Below are positions 35,400 to 44,260 of a stretch of DNA of 53,675 bases, piece by piece; the first letter of the stretch is position 1, and each line of letters starts with the position of its first letter. Source of the stretch: Chitinophagaceae bacterium UBA4407. Its GTDB lineage: Bacteria > Bacteroidota > Bacteroidia > Chitinophagales > Chitinophagaceae. The position numbers and the translations under genes are program-made. The notes under the pieces are model-generated. The model made no database searches and was not told where the DNA came from. It worked only from the letters and a program-made list of their open reading frames with translations. The stretch spans positions 1-53,675 of the forward strand of contig DGQT01000063.1 in the NCBI GenBank assembly GCA_002390845.1, in the 5' to 3' direction.

Positions 35400-37136
35400 A
35401 TGACCAAAAATTTTTCTTCAATACTAAAAGGGCTTTTTATCTCACTTTTTTGTTTAATTATTGCTATTCTACCTTCCTGTACTAAAGAATTTTTAAACCA
35501 AACAACTACAACAGATTTAAATGGCGAGAGTGTCTTTTCTGACAGTGCCAGAACGATGGATTTTCTCACCCAAATATATTCAAACAGCGATTTTAGTTTT
35601 AACCCTGCACGTTTCGACGGACTCGCTGGCTTGGAAGCAAGTTGCGATGAAGCTGAAGGGCCTTCAGCTACAACTGTCACCGCATACAACCAATTTGCAA
35701 CGGGTTCTGTTGGCGCTTTTGGAATAAGCACGGATGCATGGACCATCCCTTATTCTAATATAAGGGCTGTAAACCAGTTTTTAAAAAACCTCCCTGCTGT
35801 ACCTTTTAATTCAGCCTTAAAACAACGAACAAAAGGAGAGGCGCTTTTTTTAAGAGCATGGTATTATTCAGTTATGCTGAAACATTATGGTGGTGTGCCA
35901 ATTGTTGGCGATACAGTTTATAACGTAACAGATAAAATAAATTCAGTTCGCAACACTTACGATGAATGTGTGAATTATATTCTAACCCAGTGTGATGCAG
36001 CTGCCGCTCTTTTGCCATTCAGCTACAGTGGAGGCGATTTTGGAAGGATAACAAAAGGTGCATGTCTCGCATTAAAGGCGCGTGTTTTATTAACTGCCGC
36101 AAGTCCGCTATTTAATGGTGGTGGTTTTGCTGAATCCGAACCGCTTAAATCAATTACAGGTTATCCTTCTTATGATGCAAACCGATGGAAGAAGGCCGCA
36201 GATGCAGCAAAAGCGGTGATTGATTTAAATCTTTATCAACTGTTAGAAGATAATGCAACAAAACCTGGTTACGGATTTTATCAAGTTTTTCAGTTACGGC
36301 AAAATAGCGAATATATTTTCGAGAGAATGAAAGACCCTTCTGCTTCATTTCATGATTTAGAATTATTGTGGCGCCCACCTTCAAGAGGCGGTGGCAGCAA
36401 TACGGGATCCTGGCCATACCAAAACATGGTTGATGCATTCCAGATGAAAAATGGAAAAGATATTTCTGATCCATTGTCTGGCTTTGAGCCTAACAATCCT
36501 TATAGTAATCGTGATCCAAGGCTTGATTATACAATTACACGAAACGGTTCATACATGTATCTTCTGTATGCTGCTCCAACACCCGTTTATACATTTACCG
36601 GAGAAATAAACGGCGATGGAGTAGGGCAGGGAACACCAACAGGGTATTATGTAAATAAGATGTGCAACGATGACGTAGTTCCGAATTGGTTTAATACAAC
36701 TGAACGGTGTTACCCTCTAATCAGGTACGCAGAAATATTATTAATCTATGCAGAGGCATTAAATGAATTTTCTGGCCCTTCACAGGAAGTTTATGATGCA
36801 GTGGAATCCATACGCAAACGTGCAGGTCTTGATCCTTATCAATTAACTCCGGGTTTAAGTCAATCTGAAATGCGGTCAGTTATTCAGCATGAAAGGCAGG
36901 TAGAGTTTGCTTTTGAAGAACAAAGATTTTGGGATGTACGTCGCTGGAAAATTGCAGACCAAACTGATAATAAAATTATGACCGGAATGAAAATAACAAA
37001 TCTGGATGCGAATAATTTTTCTTACCAGGTTTTCAATGTGAGAGAACACAGCTTTCGCCAACCAATGTACTTGTGGCCTATACCACAATCAGAGACTGGT
37101 AAATCAGAGGATCTTTTACAAAACCCGGGGTATTAA
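35400..37136 (+). CDS. SusD/RagB family outer-membrane glycan-binding lipoprotein (first copy)
   Basis: Surface lipoprotein that captures glycans for a partner SusC channel. From ATG 35400 the protein starts MTKNFSSILKGLFISLFCLI and has a lipobox ILPSC before TKEFLNQ, a typical SusD N-terminus. The TPR-containing core includes GEALFLRAWYYSVMLKHYGGVPI, and the C-terminal RagB region has RYAEILLIYAEALNEF, SIRKRAGLDPYQL, RRWKIADQ and LWPIPQSE. Length (578 aa) is normal. Unusually, it precedes rather than follows a SusC gene and is separated from it by two small lipoprotein genes. It is first in the transcription unit and behind the putative operator. Confidence 0.93.
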   Translation: MTKNFSSILKGLFISLFCLIIAILPSCTKEFLNQTTTTDLNGESVFSDSARTMDFLTQIYSNSDFSFNPARFDGLAGLEASCDEAEGPSATTVTAYNQFATGSVGAFGISTDAWTIPYSNIRAVNQFLKNLPAVPFNSALKQRTKGEALFLRAWYYSVMLKHYGGVPIVGDTVYNVTDKINSVRNTYDECVNYILTQCDAAAALLPFSYSGGDFGRITKGACLALKARVLLTAASPLFNGGGFAESEPLKSITGYPSYDANRWKKAADAAKAVIDLNLYQLLEDNATKPGYGFYQVFQLRQNSEYIFERMKDPSASFHDLELLWRPPSRGGGSNTGSWPYQNMVDAFQMKNGKDISDPLSGFEPNNPYSNRDPRLDYTITRNGSYMYLLYAAPTPVYTFTGEINGDGVGQGTPTGYYVNKMCNDDVVPNWFNTTERCYPLIRYAEILLIYAEALNEFSGPSQEVYDAVESIRKRAGLDPYQLTPGLSQSEMRSVIQHERQVEFAFEEQRFWDVRRWKIADQTDNKIMTGMKITNLDANNFSYQVFNVREHSFRQPMYLWPIPQSETGKSEDLLQNPGY

Positions 37137-37151
37137 AAACAATACTTAGTT

Positions 37152-37589
37152 ATGAGGAAGAGTCAATATTTTTTTGTTTTAATTGTCACATTTTTTTCTG
37201 TGTTTTCTTCCTGTAAAACGCAGAAAGATGTATTGGTTGAACCTATAAAAGATTTCACAGGAAGCTGGAAAATATCAAAGGTTTTAAGGAACCAGGAGGA
37301 TATTACTCAATGGTTAAACCTGGCTGATTTTAAACTGGAGCTAAAGAACGATAATTCTTTTACACTTACCAGTGGAAGCATTCCCTTTCTGGAGAATACT
37401 GATGGAACCTGGACTGTAGATGACCCTGCATACCCATTTCATTTATCGCTGCAAGCGAAAGACAGTACAAGTGCGAAAACAGCTGATTTACTTGCTCCGG
37501 TTGCAAAGGGAAGCCGGAATATGGTCATTACTTTTAGCCCCGGATGCAATGCCAATAAATATGTGTACACTTTAGAACATGCGCCATGA
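37152..37589 (+). CDS. DUF5004-type lipocalin-like lipoprotein
   Basis: A 145-residue lipoprotein with signal MRKSQYFFVLIVTFFSVFSSC and a lipobox Cys before KTQKD. The mature part (FTGSWKISKVLRNQEDITQWL ... FTLTSGSIPFLENTDGTWTVDD) has the GSW...TGTW pattern of small lipocalin-like DUF5004 proteins that accompany SusC/SusD systems. It is 15 bases after SusD, and its stop overlaps the next start by four bases (ATGA). It is probably an accessory surface glycan-binding protein; ligand unknown. Confidence 0.75.
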   Translation: MRKSQYFFVLIVTFFSVFSSCKTQKDVLVEPIKDFTGSWKISKVLRNQEDITQWLNLADFKLELKNDNSFTLTSGSIPFLENTDGTWTVDDPAYPFHLSLQAKDSTSAKTADLLAPVAKGSRNMVITFSPGCNANKYVYTLEHAP

Positions 37590-38620
37590 GGAATTATAAA
37601 GACAACAACATAAAAATCAAGACTAAAAAACGTAAATATTTTTGGATATATCCATCGTTAATTGTTATTGCCTTTATTCTGGCAGATTGTGGTGTTTTTT
37701 TTAATGAAGACAATCCTGTTGATGAACCAATATCTGTAAAAGCTGGAGATACAATGAGTGTTGTTTTGCACACGAAATACGATATATTCGGCGATAAACT
37801 AGGCCTTCATCTCGTAGGTGGTATTCTTGTACCTAAAAGCTGGAATGCCGCGCAAAATTCAACCGCTTTTTTTACAAGCACAATTACTACAGGCATTCAG
37901 CAGATGAGTATTATCCCTGCAAATGAAATTCCATTTGGCAGTGATGGGTTGAACTGGGCAGAATCTGTAACAAAAAAGTACGGGTTTGGCAGCAATGTTA
38001 TCAATGACCTGGAGTGGGTCATTTTTTGGAGCAATAATACATATGACGTTACCAGTGCAGACAATCATGCAACTGCCGACATAACCATCAACGTAAAAAC
38101 AGGAACCGAAAACCTTCAATATAAAAGAGGATATTTTTTATCAGAATCAATAGACGCTTTTAGTACAAGCCAATATTCAGACTGGCAATTTGTTCAGGGA
38201 TTTTTTACCAATTGTTTTAATATAACCGATGGCACCGGAGACCTCATCGATTTTTGCAACCCGCAAATTGGTGCAGGCGAACCTTCCAATGCCAAAGCCG
38301 GTGATATTGTAACCATTAAATATGATGGCGACCTTGATGCAAGCGACCTTAAGAACGCTGGCGATATTTTTTTATGCGCAAAAGCTTATACAACTGCCGG
38401 GCAAACCATCGATGTATGTCTGCAGGAAGATAAATCGAAAATGGTTTTATGGGGTAGTAATAAATGGCGTATGGATTTGTGGCCGGCAAAATATTTCAAC
38501 CTTAAAAGCGGTGAAGAGCTGAGTAAAATTGAATATTATTTTACAGATAAAACAGGGACCATTAAAACCGGGTATGCAAATACCGCAGCTCCCTTTGTGT
38601 ATAAGTTTAAATGTAATTGA
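37586..38620 (+). CDS. DUF4961-type PUL accessory lipoprotein
   Basis: A 344-residue exported protein. A basic N-terminus (MRNYKDNNIKIKTKKRKYF) precedes a hydrophobic stretch and a lipobox-like ILADC. The mature part has two beta-sandwich-like halves (VKAGDTMSVVLHTKYDI and AKAGDIVTIKYDGDLDA look like paired strands). This fits DUF4961, which commonly neighbours DUF5004 next to SusC/SusD. It is translationally coupled to the DUF5004 gene by a four-base overlap. Its role is presumably surface glycan binding. A repeat pair separates it from the following SusC gene. Confidence 0.72.
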   Translation: MRNYKDNNIKIKTKKRKYFWIYPSLIVIAFILADCGVFFNEDNPVDEPISVKAGDTMSVVLHTKYDIFGDKLGLHLVGGILVPKSWNAAQNSTAFFTSTITTGIQQMSIIPANEIPFGSDGLNWAESVTKKYGFGSNVINDLEWVIFWSNNTYDVTSADNHATADITINVKTGTENLQYKRGYFLSESIDAFSTSQYSDWQFVQGFFTNCFNITDGTGDLIDFCNPQIGAGEPSNAKAGDIVTIKYDGDLDASDLKNAGDIFLCAKAYTTAGQTIDVCLQEDKSKMVLWGSNKWRMDLWPAKYFNLKSGEELSKIEYYFTDKTGTIKTGYANTAAPFVYKFKCN

Positions 38621-38687
38621 TTTTTAAAATCAGTTGCAGATGTTACTGATAATTGCTTGAAACATGCAGCATAAAAACGCTGAGTCA

Positions 38688-38762
38688 TTTATGAACCAAA
38701 CTGAAGAATTAGTATTAAACATCGTTGCGTCGCACTCTTGTACTGTAAAACATTATTCAGCA
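38688..38762 (-). repeat. Dispersed half-element, copy 21
   Basis: GAACCAAAC, TTAGTATTAAACATCG, TTGCGTCGCACTCTTGTAC, CATTATTCAGC. Left half of an inverted pair between DUF4961 and SusC. Confidence 0.85.
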
Positions 38763-38825
38763 AGGTTCACTGCATCGAACAACGTTGAAGTGCAAACAGC
38801 TTTAACATTATAAACAAGACAGCAC

Positions 38826-38907
38826 GATGCTGAATAGAATTACAGAACGTACAAGTGAGTGACACAACGGAAGATGATAGTAGTAATTCAGCAGGGAAAA
38901 TATAAAA
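38826..38907 (+). repeat. Dispersed half-element, copy 22 (GTGACAC core)
   Basis: GATGCTGAATAG, GAACGTACAAGTGAGTGACA, GATGATAGTAGTAATTCAGC. Inverted partner of copy 21; the inner CATTATTCAGCA and TGCTGAATAG stretches can also pair. Confidence 0.85.
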
Positions 38908-39008
38908 AGACTTAAAGTTATTTAAGAAGATAAAATTGATTTTTAAGAAAGTTTTTCGGTATAAAACTTTACAGCTATTTAAAATTTTGCATGGTACAAA
39001 ACCGGCTT

Positions 39009-42000
39009 ATGAGAAGATTTATATTTCTTGTTTCATTTCTTTTTGGAACTGCGCTTATTTCATTTGCGCAAAAGGATACTGGTTTGGTTCTAAAAGGAAC
39101 TGTGCTGGATAATTATGGCCATCCATTGCAGGGCGTTGAAATAAAAATAAAAAACAGCGCTGAAAAAGCATTATCCGACGGGGATGGAAATTTTCAATTC
39201 AATAGCCATCCTGCTCCCGGCTTTTACTTAATTTTTTCTCACCAAGGTTTTAATGTAAGCGAACAAAAAGTAGTAAATAATAATCCTGTTATTGTTAAAC
39301 TTACTACTCAATATTTGCAAACGCCAAATGTTGTAGATGTTTTATATGACGTAAAAGACGCCGAAAAAAACCTTGGATCAGTTTCATCCATTTATACAAA
39401 TCAGTTAACCACGACGCCGTCTCCTTTGTATTCCTATGCGCTGGCAGGTCGTTTGCCTGGTTTATACACGCAGCAATCAAGGGGCTGGGCCAACACATCA
39501 ACAACAGCTACCACATCTACCGATGCGATATTTGGGCAGTTCCCTACCTCGGGAACCGTAGGTTTACGCGGACCTAATGATAACACGGAGATTTCGCTAA
39601 AACTAAGAGGTCAGACTCCCATTACTATTGTGGATGGGGTGCAAAGAGATATTTATACCATTGCCCCAGAAAATATTGAATCTGTTACTGTTCTAAAAGA
39701 TGCACTTTCAACGATATTACTCGGTCAGAGAAGTTCAGGAGGTGTAATACTGGTAACAACAAAAAAACCGCTTGCCGGCACGCCGCATGTTTCATTTACT
39801 GCACAAACAGGCGTGCAAACTCCGTTGAAATTGCCAACGCCATTACCGGCTTATCAGTATGCTTATTTATACAACGAAGGGCTACTGAACGACAACAAAC
39901 AAACGGCCTACAGCTTTGAAGATTTCGACGCGTATAAAAATGGTACCGATCCTTATGGCCACCCCGACGTTAATTGGTTCAATACTATTTTAAAAGACAA
40001 TGCTTTAATAAGCCGCTACGATCTCAATGTATCGGGTGGAGGAAACGCAGCACGGTATTCAGTAGGACTGGGATATTTTCAGCAGGATGGATTATTCAAA
40101 ACAAACAACACAGATTATAATACCAATGCCCAGATAAAGCGCTATACCATCAACACTAATCTTGATGTAGATGTTACTCCTGCTTTTAAAACGCAACTCC
40201 AAATTTATGCACGCATACAGGATGGTAACCAGCCGGGTGCATCTACCAATGCAGTCATGTCATCTTTGTACAATACGCCCAACAATGCATATCCTGTTCA
40301 CAATCCCGATGGCTCTTTAGGCGGTTCGCAAACATTTGGTACCAACCTCTATGGCATGGTAAACAATTCAGGGTATATCACCGATTATACAAGGGATATT
40401 TCAGCAAATCTTCTATTGAATTATAAGTTTGATAAATGGGTAAAAGGTCTTTGGGCAAAGCTGCAGAGCAACCTTTCTGTTTATGCATCAAATGCTGCTG
40501 ACCGCAGTAAAACATCCCCTGTTTTTAAATTCAATGTTAGTGAAACAGGCGATACAACCTACAACCGTTATGGTAACAATACAGACCTGCGAAATAATTT
40601 CCTGCTTACTTACAGCGCTCAGTACTGGTATCTGCAGGGAGCGGTTGGTTATGACAGGCAGTTTGGAAAACACAATGTAAGTGCCAAGGTTTTCTACGAC
40701 AGAAGAGAGTCAATTTTCAACTTCGATCTTCCTGAAACCAATCAAAATATAGCAGCAACCGGCGCTTATGATTTTCAGGATAAATATTTTGCTGAAGCTG
40801 CAGTAAACTATAGTGGAAACAGCCGCTACCCGAAGGGTAATCAGTTTGGTTTATTTTATGCAGCAGGTGTGGGATGGGATATCGCTAAAGAAAGTTTTAT
40901 TAAGGATAACAGTAGTTTGAAGTGGATCAATAAGATTAAATTAAGAGCTACTTATGGTAAAACGGGGAATGCGAATGTGGGTTATTTTTCCTGGCGATCC
41001 TCTTACAGCACAGATTTCCTGATACCCGCTTATCCGTTTGGAATCAACAGAACGATTGCCACGTACAGCTTATCGCAAAACACATTTGCCAATCCCAATG
41101 TTACCTGGGAAAAGGCCAATAAATTTAATGTTGGGCTCGATGTAGCTCTATTCAATAATCATCTGCAGTTTACAGGTGAATACTATATAAACCGTTACTA
41201 CGATCTAATGCAGCAGCGCGGCAAGCAAAGCTCTCTGATCGGCATAGATTATCCACTTGAAAATATTGGTATCAACCGTTACACAGGAACAGAGTTTTCG
41301 CTTACTTATCAAAACAACTATAAGAATTTTAATTATTTCGTTACGGCAAATGTTTCTGTTGAACAGTCGAAGGTTCTTTATAAAGATGAGATTCAATCTT
41401 ATCCTTGGAATGCAAGAACCGGGCAACCTGTTGGCATGATTTTCGGCTACCAGGCAGATGGTTTCATTCAAACGCAGCAGGAAGCTGAAACCAGCGCTAC
41501 ACAAGCAGGCTGGACATTGCAGACTGGCGACTTGAAATTAAAAGACATGAACGGCGATGGAACCATCAACATCTACGATCAGCAGCCTATTGGCAATTCA
41601 AAGCCATTGATTTATTACGGGGTAACTGCCGGCTTCAGCTTTAAAGGTTTCGATGCAAGTGTGCTGTTACAGGGCGTTCAAAACCGTGCATATTTGCTGG
41701 GCGGCGATTACTCATTTGGTGCAGATGGAAAAAGCCAGGCTTTCGAATATATAGTAGGCCGCTGGACGCCTGAAACTGCCAGCACAGCAACTTATCCAAG
41801 ACTTACATCAGGTTTCAATAACAACAACGATTACAGTACTTTTTATGGTGCCAATGCCAATTCTTTTTGGGTGCATTCAGGCAATTATTTCAGAATAAAA
41901 AATGTTGATGTGGGTTACACGTTCCCGATAAAATGGACCACCAGTTTTAAAATTTCGGCCATTCGTGTTTTTGCAAACGGTCTTAATTTGTTTACACATG

Positions 42001-42089
42001 CTGATTACAATAGGGTTGATCCTGAAGTTAACGGCCAGGTTTATCCTATTCAAAAAGTAGTGAATGTGGGGGTTAATGTTAAGTTTTAA
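39009..42089 (+). CDS. SusC/RagA TonB-dependent outer-membrane transporter (first copy)
   Basis: A ~1026-residue TonB-dependent channel importing glycan fragments captured by SusD. The preferred start at 39009 gives signal MRRFIFLVSFLFGTALISFA; 38991 is also in frame. A carboxypeptidase-regulatory-like domain (LKGTVLDNYGHPLQGVEIKI) precedes the plug (LKLRGQTPITIVDGVQRDIY, ESVTVLKDALSTILLGQRSSGG) and a 22-strand barrel ending in VVNVGVNVKF. The usual conserved TonB-box-like VVGYG sequence after the first domain is replaced by TPNVVDVLYDVKDAEKN, so energy coupling may differ. It is followed by a SusD gene, the standard pair. Confidence 0.93.
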   Translation: MRRFIFLVSFLFGTALISFAQKDTGLVLKGTVLDNYGHPLQGVEIKIKNSAEKALSDGDGNFQFNSHPAPGFYLIFSHQGFNVSEQKVVNNNPVIVKLTTQYLQTPNVVDVLYDVKDAEKNLGSVSSIYTNQLTTTPSPLYSYALAGRLPGLYTQQSRGWANTSTTATTSTDAIFGQFPTSGTVGLRGPNDNTEISLKLRGQTPITIVDGVQRDIYTIAPENIESVTVLKDALSTILLGQRSSGGVILVTTKKPLAGTPHVSFTAQTGVQTPLKLPTPLPAYQYAYLYNEGLLNDNKQTAYSFEDFDAYKNGTDPYGHPDVNWFNTILKDNALISRYDLNVSGGGNAARYSVGLGYFQQDGLFKTNNTDYNTNAQIKRYTINTNLDVDVTPAFKTQLQIYARIQDGNQPGASTNAVMSSLYNTPNNAYPVHNPDGSLGGSQTFGTNLYGMVNNSGYITDYTRDISANLLLNYKFDKWVKGLWAKLQSNLSVYASNAADRSKTSPVFKFNVSETGDTTYNRYGNNTDLRNNFLLTYSAQYWYLQGAVGYDRQFGKHNVSAKVFYDRRESIFNFDLPETNQNIAATGAYDFQDKYFAEAAVNYSGNSRYPKGNQFGLFYAAGVGWDIAKESFIKDNSSLKWINKIKLRATYGKTGNANVGYFSWRSSYSTDFLIPAYPFGINRTIATYSLSQNTFANPNVTWEKANKFNVGLDVALFNNHLQFTGEYYINRYYDLMQQRGKQSSLIGIDYPLENIGINRYTGTEFSLTYQNNYKNFNYFVTANVSVEQSKVLYKDEIQSYPWNARTGQPVGMIFGYQADGFIQTQQEAETSATQAGWTLQTGDLKLKDMNGDGTINIYDQQPIGNSKPLIYYGVTAGFSFKGFDASVLLQGVQNRAYLLGGDYSFGADGKSQAFEYIVGRWTPETASTATYPRLTSGFNNNNDYSTFYGANANSFWVHSGNYFRIKNVDVGYTFPIKWTTSFKISAIRVFANGLNLFTHADYNRVDPEVNGQVYPIQKVVNVGVNVKF

Positions 42090-42116
42090 TTCGCGGTTTA
42101 TAAGCGAGGTTGAATG

Positions 42117-42218
42117 GTGCTTAAGAATGATCTGAACGTAAAGTGAGGAATTTGCGTGACAACGCAGCAAATTCGTAACAACAGGCGATGATAGTAGCAA
42201 CCAAGCCGGGTAAAAAAG
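42117..42218 (+). repeat. Dispersed half-element, copy 23, with palindromic core insert
   Basis: Outer arms GAACGTAAAGTGAG and GTAACAACAGGCGATGATAG, then AAGCCGGGTAAAAAAG, are normal. The core holds an inserted palindrome, GAATTTGC (42148-42155) and GCAAATTC (42167-42174), absent from other copies. Confidence 0.75.
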
Positions 42219-42304
42219 TTTTAAATAAATACAAAAAAGTAATTCGATAGAGCGATGCCAGCAACCTTACATAGATTTTATAAAACAGGTAAATACAGCC
42301 ATAC

Positions 42305-42381
42305 ATTTTTTGGCGGGGCAGCAGGAATGCTGTTAAGCTTTTCTTGCGTCGCACTCTTGTACGTTCGGATCATTATTCAGC
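42305..42381 (-). repeat. Dispersed half-element, copy 24
   Basis: T-run, GGCGGGGC, TTAAGCTTTTCTTGCGTCGC, ACTCTTGTACGTTCGGATCA, TTATTCAGC. It lies just upstream of the second SusD gene. An in-frame ATG at 42255 runs through this repeat and is not a credible start. Confidence 0.9.
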
Positions 42382-42407
42382 ACTTAAAGCGCAGTTTCCC
42401 TAACAAT

Positions 42408-44087
42408 ATGCAGACATTATTTAGACAAAATATTACTCTACTTTTTTTCTTTGCCTTATCAATTATATTTTTTGCTTCCTGCAAAAAAACTTACGAGAGT
42501 GTTCCGCTGAATCAAATAACCGATGAATTTATCTGGGATAAAAATGATTCTAACGCAACTTACGCCAATCAATATTTAAGTTCCATTTATGCAAAGCTTC
42601 CTGTAACCTACAACCGCATAGGCCAGGATTTTCTTGATGCAGCTTCAGACGATGCCATTTCTTCTCAAACGTCTTTAAGTCCGGCAGAAATTATTGCAAC
42701 GGGCGGTATAACCATCTTCTCAAACCCTGATGATTCCTGGGCGAGTGATTATGCAGGCATTCGTATGTGTAATACTTTTCTTGGCAATTTTGGTGTAGTG
42801 CCTTTGAAAAATAAAGATGAAAAACGGTCATGGTTTGGAGAGGCAAGAGTGATGCGTGCATTCTTTTATTGGGAGCTGGTTCACAGGTATGGCGGTGTGC
42901 CACTTCTTGGTGATTCAGTAAGAGGCCTGAACGACAATATTGAATTGCCCCGCAATTCTTTTGACGATTGCATAAAATATATTGTAAGCGAATGCGACAG
43001 GGCAGCGGATAGTCTTAGAGGCGATCCTGTTGATAATAATAATCTTGGCCGCTGGTCTAAAGCCGGTGCGATGGCTTTAAAAGCAAGGGTATTGTTGTAT
43101 GCCGCAAGTCCATTGTATAACGGTGGAAATATTGGCAACGAATTAAACGGGTATTCAGGTAATGATCCGCAAAGATGGAAGCTGGCATCAGATGCAGCAA
43201 AAGCAATCATGAATTTGGGTGTTTATGAACTGGAACCTATTTTCAACGATGCATTTATAAGCCAGAAAAGTACAGAAGTAATATTTGCTCATTTAAGAAC
43301 AACTGGTACATCATTAGAAAATACCAACGGACCTCCCGGATTTTCTACCGCCCCCGGTGTTGGAAACACAAGCCCTACGCAGAATTTGGTCGACGCCTTT
43401 GGCATGGCAAATGGTCTCCCCATTACTGATCCGGCTTCGGGTTATGATGCGGCAAACCCTTATACAGGAAGAGATCCACGTTTTACTGCAACCATATTTT
43501 ATAACGGAGCAACATGGCTTAGTTCTTCCGTTGAAACCTTTGATGGTGGCATAAGCAAACCAGGTGGTGCGGTTACCCAAACAAGAACAGGATATTACCT
43601 GCGTAAGTTTCTTGGCGACTTTGAAAATCAAACATCTTACTCAAACCAATACCACGATTATACTTTTTTCAGGTATGCAGAAGTGCTGTTGAATTTTGCC
43701 GAAGCAGAAAATGAATTCGCTGGCCCGGATGCGGATGTTTATGCAGCGGTTGAAGCAATAAGAGCCAGGGCAGGGCTCGATCCTTATACGCTGGAAGCAG
43801 GGCTTTCAAAAGATTCTATGCGGGTAATTATAAGAAACGAAAGACGGGTGGAACTTGCATTTGAAGAACACCGTTACTGGGATATCAGGAGATGGAAAAT
43901 AGCAGACCAGGTTTACAATAAGCCATTAAACGGTATGCATATTATTAAAAATAGTCTTGGGGAATTGATATACAATGTTGAGCCGGTGCTTTCAACAAAA
44001 TTTGATATCGCAAAAATGTATTTCTATCCGATACCATACAATGAAGTTGTAAGCAATAAAAATATGATACAGAATCCGGGTTGGTGA
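42408..44087 (+). CDS. SusD/RagB family outer-membrane glycan-binding lipoprotein (second copy)
   Basis: From the ATG at 42408 the signal MQTLFRQNITLLFFFALSIIF ends in a lipobox FFASCKKTYESVP. The 559-residue chain has SusD landmarks: VMRAFFYWELVHRYGGVPLLG, FFRYAEVLLNFAEAENEFAG, IRARAGLDPYTL, RRVELAFEEHRYWDIRRWK and FYPIPYNE. It lies between two SusC genes. The usual gene order makes it the partner of the upstream SusC, but either pairing is possible. It is about as long as the first SusD copy, and the two share the C-terminal RagB pattern but differ over most of their length. Confidence 0.93.
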   Translation: MQTLFRQNITLLFFFALSIIFFASCKKTYESVPLNQITDEFIWDKNDSNATYANQYLSSIYAKLPVTYNRIGQDFLDAASDDAISSQTSLSPAEIIATGGITIFSNPDDSWASDYAGIRMCNTFLGNFGVVPLKNKDEKRSWFGEARVMRAFFYWELVHRYGGVPLLGDSVRGLNDNIELPRNSFDDCIKYIVSECDRAADSLRGDPVDNNNLGRWSKAGAMALKARVLLYAASPLYNGGNIGNELNGYSGNDPQRWKLASDAAKAIMNLGVYELEPIFNDAFISQKSTEVIFAHLRTTGTSLENTNGPPGFSTAPGVGNTSPTQNLVDAFGMANGLPITDPASGYDAANPYTGRDPRFTATIFYNGATWLSSSVETFDGGISKPGGAVTQTRTGYYLRKFLGDFENQTSYSNQYHDYTFFRYAEVLLNFAEAENEFAGPDADVYAAVEAIRARAGLDPYTLEAGLSKDSMRVIIRNERRVELAFEEHRYWDIRRWKIADQVYNKPLNGMHIIKNSLGELIYNVEPVLSTKFDIAKMYFYPIPYNEVVSNKNMIQNPGW

Positions 44088-44128
44088 TATTGTTATACAG
44101 GGAGCAACATTTAATTAGGTTGTTGCAC

Positions 44129-44212
44129 AATGCTGAGAAGCATACCAAACGCACAAGAGTGCGACGCAACAAAGGTTTCATAGTAACAATGCTGTTTGGA
44201 TCATAAAAAAAT
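44129..44212 (+). repeat. Dispersed half-element, copy 25
   Basis: CAATGCTGAGAAG, GCACAAGAGTGCGACGCAAC, TTTCATAGTAACAATGCTG, GGATCATAAAAAAA. It lies between SusD and the second SusC. Confidence 0.85.
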
Positions 44213-44260
44213 ACAAACCTAAGTATTGCTACAAATATTAAACTTCTATCGAAATTATAT

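Noticed and set aside
42255..42407. N-terminal extension of the second SusD gene from an ATG at 42255
   Set aside because: The extension would translate a dispersed repeat copy; the ATG at 42408 gives a normal lipoprotein signal.
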